DNA of 11,735 nucleotides from JAAEQG01 sp023133475 (GTDB taxonomy: Bacteria > Planctomycetota > Phycisphaerae > UBA1845). Positions 8,330 through 11,735 of the stretch are shown in pieces. The notes below the pieces were generated by a model. It made no database searches. It saw only the letters and a program-made list of their open reading frames with translations, and was not told the origin of the DNA. The stretch's first letter is position 1. Each line of letters starts with the position of its first letter. Made by a program: the position numbers and the translations under genes. The stretch covers positions 1 through 11,735 of the forward strand of contig DAOVLE010000169.1 in NCBI GenBank assembly GCA_030631415.1. Reading direction: 5' to 3'.

Positions 8330-10204
8330 ATGAAGGAGCTTAATTTGACAAGGGCGCATTATGGGTCGGCGGTGTGGTTTGTGGCGGTTGGATTGTGCGT
8401 GTGCCTGCCGGTGCAGGCTCAGTTGCCCACCGACCCGCTTCCTGCTCGCCAGGTGCCCGTGAGTGAAGACTCGCGGATAGTGCGCAACGACGGCGACACG
8501 GTCGCGACGATCTTTTCGACGAGAATCCATGTGCCTGATGCACCCTGGTTGCGGTTGAAATTCGACGAGGCACTGCTGTCAGGTGCTTTGGGGGATGGGA
8601 CGGAATCGTACCTGGTGATAACCTCCCTTGCAGACGGGGCGCACCAGACGATGGATGCCGCCAACCTGAAGCAATGGCGGTATACGTCAGCCTACTTCAA
8701 CGGTGATGCGGTTCTGGTCGAGCTTGTCGCTCATCCGGGCACCGGCCCCAACCGCATCGTCATGAGCGAGGTTGTCGCGGGGATCGAGCCTGGGCCTTTG
8801 CGGTCGATCTGCGAGTTATACGACGACCGGGTCCCGTCGGATGACGCGAGGCTGGGGCGGATCGTGCCGGTCGGATGCACCGCCTGGATAATCGACGATG
8901 CCGGCCACTGCTTCCTAAGCGCCGGCCATTGTGTCAACGAAGACTTTCAGGTGGTCGAGTTCAACGTGCCCCTGTCGAACGAGGACGGCACACAGAACCA
9001 TCCACCGCCTGAGGACCAATATGCCATCGATTCCACTTCGATTCAGTATATAGGCCCCTCGACCGGGAATGACTGGTGTTACTTTGGATGCTTCCCGAAT
9101 TCGACGACGGGTCTGAGGCCGGACCAGGCTCAGGGTGCGTGGTTCACGCTGGCATCGCCGCCGCCGATGGAGGATCAGACGCTTCGCATCATCGGCTATG
9201 GCACGGTGGGCTACCCCATTTCGCCGACGTGGAACAGCGTGCAGAAGACCAGCACCGGGCCTTACGTCTCACTGAGCGGCAGTTGGTTTCGGTACGTAAT
9301 CGACACCACCGGGGGCGATTCCGGTGGGGTGGTCGTGCTGGAGGAGACGGGAGAAGCCATCGGCATCCACAGCGTCGGAGCTTGCTATGTCGGCGGCGGA
9401 GCCAACGGCGGAACGACCATCGACAACTCCTACCTGCAAATTGCGTTGGCCAACCCGTTTGGTGTTTGCGATGTGGATTGCAACGGCAACGGCGTGAGGG
9501 ACGAGGACGACATCACCACGGGCACCAGCACGGATTGCGACTCGAACGGGCTGCCCGACGAATGCGATATGCTGTTCAAGCCGTCCTCCGGCCAGCTTTC
9601 CCCCATCGGGGACGGCTCGCCGCAGAGCTTCACCATCGAATCTGCCCCAACGACTCTCGGCGACGTGACCCTGACGTTCCGGGCCTACGCCGACCTGAGT
9701 TCCTCGATAGAGTGGATCGACGTGGACATCAACGGCACGCCGATCGGCAGCGTTTTCGTCGACAATGCCGACGACTGCCCCACCGCCCTGGATTGGGGCC
9801 AACTCGTAGTGTCGGCTGCCACATACAACACAGCGGCGGCTGGGGCGGATGCCGTGATTACCATGACGGCAACGAGTAGTGTGAGTGCGAATTCGTGCGG
9901 TGATCCCGCCTCGTTCATCACCGTTGCGGTGGCGCACGACTCGAACGTGTTTGATTGCAACGTCAATGGGGTGCTCGACACGTGTGAGGCGCTTGCGGCA
10001 GGCGATTTCGATAACGACAACGATGTGGACCTGGACGATTTCGCCGTGTTTGCCGAGTGCACGGCTGGGGCAGGGGCGACACCCACCCCACCATTGCCTG
10101 AGTGTGTGTGGTTCTACCTCGAAGCTTTTGACTGCGACGGCGACGCGGATGTGGACCTGGCGGACTTCGCCGCCTTCCAGGCAGCGTTCACCGGGGCGCC
10201 ATAA
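8330..10204 (+). CDS. Secreted trypsin-like (S1) serine protease with calcium-motif and dockerin-like C-terminus
   Basis: 624 residues. AGGAGGG (8313-8319) overlaps the upstream stop codon and lies 10 bases before the ATG. A signal peptide is visible (hydrophobic AVWFVAVGLCVCLPVQA, likely cut after Ala30). Residues about 40-165 form an uncharacterised beta-rich region. The protease domain (about 170-375) has His200 in LSAGHC, Asp248 in GNDWC and Ser331 in GGDSGG, a complete triad, with paired Cys around His and Asp. It is followed by a DCNGNGVRDEDD...DCDSNGLPDEC segment (about 381-408), a thrombospondin-type-3-like calcium motif common in Planctomycetota. A beta-sandwich (about 412-535), a second DCNVNGVLDTCE half-motif and two dockerin-like loops (GDFDNDNDVDLDDF and DCDGDADVDLADF, about 557-620) complete it. 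Probable role: extracellular proteolysis. Co-transcription with the pseudopilin hints at type II export, but this is inference. Confidence 0.93.
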   Translation: MKELNLTRAHYGSAVWFVAVGLCVCLPVQAQLPTDPLPARQVPVSEDSRIVRNDGDTVATIFSTRIHVPDAPWLRLKFDEALLSGALGDGTESYLVITSLADGAHQTMDAANLKQWRYTSAYFNGDAVLVELVAHPGTGPNRIVMSEVVAGIEPGPLRSICELYDDRVPSDDARLGRIVPVGCTAWIIDDAGHCFLSAGHCVNEDFQVVEFNVPLSNEDGTQNHPPPEDQYAIDSTSIQYIGPSTGNDWCYFGCFPNSTTGLRPDQAQGAWFTLASPPPMEDQTLRIIGYGTVGYPISPTWNSVQKTSTGPYVSLSGSWFRYVIDTTGGDSGGVVVLEETGEAIGIHSVGACYVGGGANGGTTIDNSYLQIALANPFGVCDVDCNGNGVRDEDDITTGTSTDCDSNGLPDECDMLFKPSSGQLSPIGDGSPQSFTIESAPTTLGDVTLTFRAYADLSSSIEWIDVDINGTPIGSVFVDNADDCPTALDWGQLVVSAATYNTAAAGADAVITMTATSSVSANSCGDPASFITVAVAHDSNVFDCNVNGVLDTCEALAAGDFDNDNDVDLDDFAVFAECTAGAGATPTPPLPECVWFYLEAFDCDGDADVDLADFAAFQAAFTGAP

Positions 10205-10205
10205 T

Positions 10206-10230
10206 GTAGGGCGGGTTCCACCCACCGCAG
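10206..10230 (+). repeat. Extragenic palindrome copy directly after the S1 protease stop
   Basis: This 25-bp unit starts one base after the TAA and matches the inverted unit at 7536-7560 at 23 of 25 positions. Its own stem is imperfect (GGCGGGT against ACCCACC, one mismatch). It has no T tract, so it is classed as a dispersed repeat rather than a terminator. The 368-bp gap 10205-10572 holds this repeat, a hairpin, a minus-strand terminator, an att repeat, a twin-motif site and an 11-bp tandem duplication. Confidence 0.8.
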
Positions 10231-10232
10231 TC

Positions 10233-10262
10233 TGTAGGTCGGGTCCGCAGACCCGACCTACA
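10233..10262. repeat. Perfect 13-bp stem hairpin (TGTAGGTCGGGTC)
   Basis: The arm 10233-10245 is the exact reverse complement of 10250-10262, with loop CGCA. It stands 28 bases after the protease stop codon. No T tract follows on either strand. It could cap the 3' end of the operon mRNA, or it may be another dispersed palindrome; the words resemble those of the neighbouring unit. Confidence 0.85.
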
Positions 10263-10286
10263 TGAGCAACCGGGTTGGCGAGCATC

Positions 10287-10321
10287 AAAAAACCCACTTG
10301 GCGCTACCGCCAAGTGGGTTT
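10287..10321 (-). terminator. Intrinsic terminator on the minus strand, inferred original tRNA-Glu terminator
   Basis: CCCACTTGGCG (10293-10303) pairs exactly with 10308-10318 over loop CTAC; three more A-T pairs extend the stem. On the minus strand the stem is followed by six T (10292-10287), a classical intrinsic terminator. On the plus strand only three T follow, so termination there would be weak. It begins 5 bases past the tRNA 3'-end copy at 10327-10349. No minus-strand gene directly to its right needs it, which fits a terminator that once belonged to the intact tRNA gene. It may also stop plus-strand transcripts of the protease operon. Confidence 0.8.
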
Positions 10322-10326
10322 CCCGT

Positions 10327-10349
10327 AACTACCCCCAAGGGGACTCGAA
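10327..10349 (-). repeat. Attachment-site repeat: displaced tRNA-Glu 3' end (att, distal copy)
   Basis: An exact 23-base copy of 11680-11702, covering the T loop, the 3' half of the T stem, the acceptor 3' strand, the discriminator and two following bases of the tRNA. Rightward from 10350 the match becomes patchy but still tRNA-like up to about 10370. The T stem there would read AGGAA against CCCCT, with two broken pairs, so this is not a working tRNA. This is the pattern left at the far end of an element integrated into a tRNA 3' end. Confidence 0.75.
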
Positions 10350-10415
10350 TTCCTACGCCATATCAGAACCAGCATTTTTGATGCCGCCAGGACGGTTCCT
10401 CTCGGCCATTCCCAA

Positions 10416-10441
10416 CGAATTTTGACAGCGTTTTTGACAAT
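10416..10441. repeat. Twin TTTGACA motif, left copy
   Basis: Two TTTGACA words at 10421-10427 and 10433-10439 are spaced 12 bases apart. The 26-base block matches 11631-11656 at 21 positions in the same orientation, including TTTGACAGC and TTTTGACAA with the same spacing. It lies 67 bases inside the distal att repeat. A plausible role is a recombinase or accessory-protein binding site. It also resembles a -35 box, but no convincing -10 follows. Confidence 0.7.
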
Positions 10442-10509
10442 CTGACGTGTGGATGGTTACGTATCCCATCCATTCCGGTAGCATTCTACCCGGTTTCCGC
10501 GGTCTCGAC

Positions 10510-10531
10510 TATCCCGGCAGTATCCCGGCAG
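10510..10531. repeat. 11-bp tandem duplication TATCCCGGCAG
   Basis: Two exact adjacent copies in the leader of the methyltransferase gene, 50 bases before its start. It could be a simple slippage duplication or a pair of binding sites; nothing else distinguishes these. Confidence 0.8.
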
Positions 10532-10581
10532 ACCGTCATAGATGGTTGTGACCGGACCACGACCACCGGCGAGTGATTGCA

Positions 10582-11343
10582 ATGAATCTGGACGCTCTTT
10601 TCATCCTGCATCGTGACATTCCCCGCGAGGGACCGGGCAGTGATGAGGCCACCAGTGACGCAATTCGGCGGTTGCCACCCCTGCCCCCGAGACCACGCAT
10701 CCTCGACCTGGGTTGCGGCCCGGGCAGGCAGACGCTCGTTCTCGCCCGACACTTTCAAACGCCGATCATTGCCGTGGATTTCCACGCTCCCTACTTGGCC
10801 CATCTCCGACGATCTGCCGAGGGTGAGGGACTATCCAAGCTGGTCAGCACGCGGCTCGGTCGCATGGAAGAACTCAAAGAGCAGCCCGATAGCGTAGACC
10901 TAATCTGGATCGAAGGTGCCATCTACATTGTCGGGTTCGAGGCAGGCTTGCGACTTTGGCGCCCGCTTCTGCGTGACACAGGCTTGCTGGTCGCCAGCGA
11001 GGCAACCTGGCTGACCGACGACCCACCGGAGGAAGCCGAGGCGTTCTGGCATGCGGAATATCCGGCCATGACGACCGTGGAAGGGAACATCAGAGCCGCG
11101 ACAGACTGCGGGTACGAAGTCCTCGACCACTTCACGCTTCCGCCCTCGGCCTGGTGGAATGAGTACTACACGCCGCTGAGAAAACGGGTGGCTCGACTGC
11201 GCCAGGAGGCCGACACCAACGCGGCCTTGGCCGAGGTTCTCGACGATGCCGAGCGTGAGATCGCCATCTGCGACCGCTACGGTGATTCCTACGGCTACGT
11301 CTTCTACCTCATGCGGAAATCCACTCAGAATCTAATGGAGTAG
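10582..11343 (+). CDS. Class I SAM-dependent methyltransferase, substrate unknown
   Basis: 253 residues from ATG 10582. An in-frame GTG at 10573 would add three residues; ATG is preferred because MNLDALFILHRDIPREGPG looks like a natural family N-terminus. No strong ribosome binding site is visible for either. The SAM-binding glycine motif ILDLGCGPG is at residues 40-48, followed by the acidic end of strand beta2 in IIAVDF (Asp66), and the beta4 region DLIWIEGA near 104-111. The C-terminal part is Trp/Tyr-rich (PPSAWWNEYYTPL) and ends DRYGDSYGYVFYLMRK, as in UbiE/type-11-like stand-alone methyltransferases of small molecules. The gene lies inside the tRNA-flanked element and converges on the 78-residue ORF with 17 bases between stop codons. 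Probably cargo. The substrate cannot be read from the sequence. Confidence 0.9.
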   Translation: MNLDALFILHRDIPREGPGSDEATSDAIRRLPPLPPRPRILDLGCGPGRQTLVLARHFQTPIIAVDFHAPYLAHLRRSAEGEGLSKLVSTRLGRMEELKEQPDSVDLIWIEGAIYIVGFEAGLRLWRPLLRDTGLLVASEATWLTDDPPEEAEAFWHAEYPAMTTVEGNIRAATDCGYEVLDHFTLPPSAWWNEYYTPLRKRVARLRQEADTNAALAEVLDDAEREIAICDRYGDSYGYVFYLMRKSTQNLME

Positions 11344-11360
11344 CTGGAATGCTGGCAGCC

Positions 11361-11597
11361 CTAAGATCGACCATGCCGCAGGAGTTCGGAGACCCCACCC
11401 TCCGTAGCGACCCACTTGTTGAATTCGTGGATGGCGTAGGCAGGATCATTCCGCCATTTGGGCTTGGAATGCCTGGACGGGCGCAACCGACCGTCCTTGT
11501 CCTGGACGATGCCGACTTGCTTCCCGTTGACGGTGGCAACGTGGATGTTGTCTTGCGGGTCTTTCCAGAATCGTTTGGGATCGGTCTTGTTGGCCAT
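11361..11597 (-). CDS. Small basic protein downstream of tRNA-Glu, possible tyrosine-recombinase arm-like remnant
   Basis: 78 residues from ATG 11597 on the minus strand, with AGGGG about 8 bases upstream. The frame is open further upstream, but those codons run through the hairpin leader and lack a ribosome binding site. The codons are strongly GC-ending, supporting real coding. The protein is basic and Trp-containing. KRFWKDPQDNIHVATVNGKQ followed by DKDGR and later AYAIHEFNKWVA loosely resembles the N-terminal arm-binding part of integrases (W-x-V-x-x-x-G-K, then an F-x-x-L helix). The catalytic domain and its R...HxxR...Y residues are absent. It starts 86 bases past the tRNA 3' end with no terminator between, so tRNA read-through could transcribe it. 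An open frame on the other strand (11349-11720) runs into the tRNA and is judged a shadow. Function is not established. Confidence 0.65.
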   Translation of the reverse strand: MANKTDPKRFWKDPQDNIHVATVNGKQVGIVQDKDGRLRPSRHSKPKWRNDPAYAIHEFNKWVATEGGVSELLRHGRS

Positions 11598-11668
11598 GAG
11601 AAGACCCCTTTCTGCCAAAATTTTCACTGCCGATATTTGACAGCAATTTTGACAAAAAGGGGCTTCTC
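11598..11668 (-). promoter_or_regulatory. Long hairpin in the leader of the 78-residue ORF, sequestering its ribosome binding site
   Basis: On the minus strand the 22-base arm 11668-11647 pairs with 11620-11598 along its whole length, with one bulged base and two G-U wobbles; the loop is 26 bases. The 3' arm contains AAAGGGG, the Shine-Dalgarno of the small ORF, and ends directly at its ATG. The folded RNA should block ribosome access. The loop-side half includes one of the TTTGACA words on the other strand, so the same DNA could also serve as a recombination site. No T tract follows, so it is not an intrinsic terminator. Confidence 0.6.
11631..11656. repeat. Twin TTTGACA motif, right copy
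   Basis: TTTGACA at 11636-11642 and 11648-11654, with the same 12-base spacing and orientation as the copy at 10416-10441 (21 of 26 bases identical). It lies 24 bases inside the tRNA-side att repeat and overlaps the loop and inner arm of the hairpin. Confidence 0.7.
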
Positions 11669-11679
11669 TGCCCAGCAAA

Positions 11680-11702
11680 AACTACCCCCAAGGGGACTCG
11701 AA
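11680..11702 (-). repeat. Attachment-site repeat within tRNA-Glu 3' end (att, tRNA-side copy)
   Basis: A 23-base exact match to 10327-10349. Here it is part of an intact T arm and acceptor strand, so the tRNA gene is kept whole on this side of the element. Identity drops immediately outside the repeat on both sides, which brackets the crossover region. Confidence 0.75.
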
Positions 11703-11735
11703 CCCCTGTCTCCAGGATGAGAACCTGATATCCTA
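11683..11735 (-). tRNA. tRNA-Glu (anticodon CUC), 5' end beyond the window
   Basis: Read on the minus strand: anticodon stem TCAGG/CCTGG (11728-11724 and 11716-11712, one T-G pair), 7-base loop TTCTCAT with anticodon CTC at 11721-11719, T stem AGGGG/CCCCT around loop TTCGAGT (11707-11691), acceptor 3' strand TGGGGGT (11690-11684) and discriminator A at 11683. CCA is not encoded. The D arm is only partly inside the window and the acceptor 5' strand is outside it, so acceptor pairing cannot be checked. The isotype rests on the anticodon, and the body resembles bacterial tRNA-Glu. No terminator follows directly; the nearest one in this orientation is at 10321-10287, beyond the insert. Confidence 0.88.

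Larger units (their letters stand above)
10327..11702. mobile_element. Putative integrase-less element inserted at the 3' end of tRNA-Glu (1353-bp period between att copies)
   Basis: Direct 23-bp repeats of the tRNA 3' end bound the segment. The minus-strand terminator sits just outside the distal copy, as expected if the insert separated a tRNA from its terminator. Inside are a SAM methyltransferase gene (+), a convergent 78-residue ORF (-) and a twin TTTGACA motif near each end. There is no complete recombinase, so it is either a deletion remnant or a non-autonomous element mobilised in trans. Gene style and GC are not obviously different from the flank. The alternative is that the repeat is an unrelated tRNA fragment; the terminator placement makes this less likely. 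Confidence 0.6.

Noticed and set aside
10233..10262. Intrinsic terminator for the S1 protease operon
   Set aside because: The stem is perfect, but no T tract follows on the plus strand; kept as a hairpin repeat only.
9269..10297. Minus-strand open frame of 342 codons
   Set aside because: Antisense shadow of the S1 protease; composition is the mirror of Asp/Gly-rich repeats and no family is recognisable.
10327..10400. Second functional tRNA on the minus strand
   Set aside because: Only the acceptor 3' strand and T loop are intact; the T stem has two broken pairs, the anticodon stem is poor and there is no D arm.
10422..10463. Sigma-70 promoter (TTGACA at 10422 and 10434) for the methyltransferase
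   Set aside because: No acceptable -10 hexamer at 16-18 bases from either TTGACA; the same motif recurs at 11636-11654 without a downstream plus-strand gene, so a recombination-site role fits better.
11349..11720. Plus-strand open frame of 123 codons
   Set aside because: It runs into the tRNA gene (reading the T arm and anticodon region as codons) and overlaps the minus-strand ORF, which has a ribosome binding site and GC-ending codons.

Overview
The window looks like a chromosomal segment of a GC-rich, Gram-negative-type bacterium, most likely a member of the Planctomycetota (Phycisphaerae-like). This is an inference from gene style: a sulfatase-like enzyme fused to a long TPR array, very large secreted multidomain proteases ending in dockerin-like calcium loops, 'DCNxNGxxDxxD...DCDSNGLPDEC' calcium motifs, and a pseudopilin with an H-x(n)-DG tail. 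No marker gene fixes the taxonomy.

Layout. Positions 2-2452 (+) hold the 3' part of an alkaline-phosphatase-superfamily (sulfatase-like) enzyme with about 11 C-terminal TPRs; its true start lies upstream of the window. Positions 2681-7288 (+) encode a 1535-residue secreted subtilisin-family (S8) protease with two propeptide-like domains, an intact D/H/N/S site, a string of beta-sandwich modules and a dockerin-like C-terminus. Positions 7604-8314 and 8330-10204 (+) form a tight two-gene unit: a type II secretion pseudopilin and a secreted trypsin-like (S1) protease that also ends in dockerin-like repeats. The gaps between these genes are filled with short tandem words and hairpin-forming extragenic repeats.

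The right end (10287-11735) is the most interesting part. A minus-strand tRNA-Glu(CUC) enters from the right edge and ends at 11683. A perfect 23-bp copy of its 3' end recurs at 10327-10349, immediately followed on the minus strand by an intrinsic terminator (stem plus six U). The simplest reading is that a 1.35-kb element inserted into the 3' end of the tRNA gene, leaving the old 3' end and its terminator on the far side. The element has no complete integrase. It carries a SAM-dependent methyltransferase (10582-11343, +) and a convergent 78-residue ORF (11597-11361, -) lying directly downstream of the tRNA. Near each end it has a copy of a twin TTTGACA motif. A long, nearly perfect hairpin occupies the leader of the 78-residue ORF and buries its ribosome binding site up to the start codon.

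Functionally, the left 10 kb is an extracytoplasmic hydrolase neighbourhood (phosphate/sulfate-ester hydrolase and two proteases, plus a pseudopilin). The right 1.35 kb is a separate, probably acquired, tRNA-targeted insertion.
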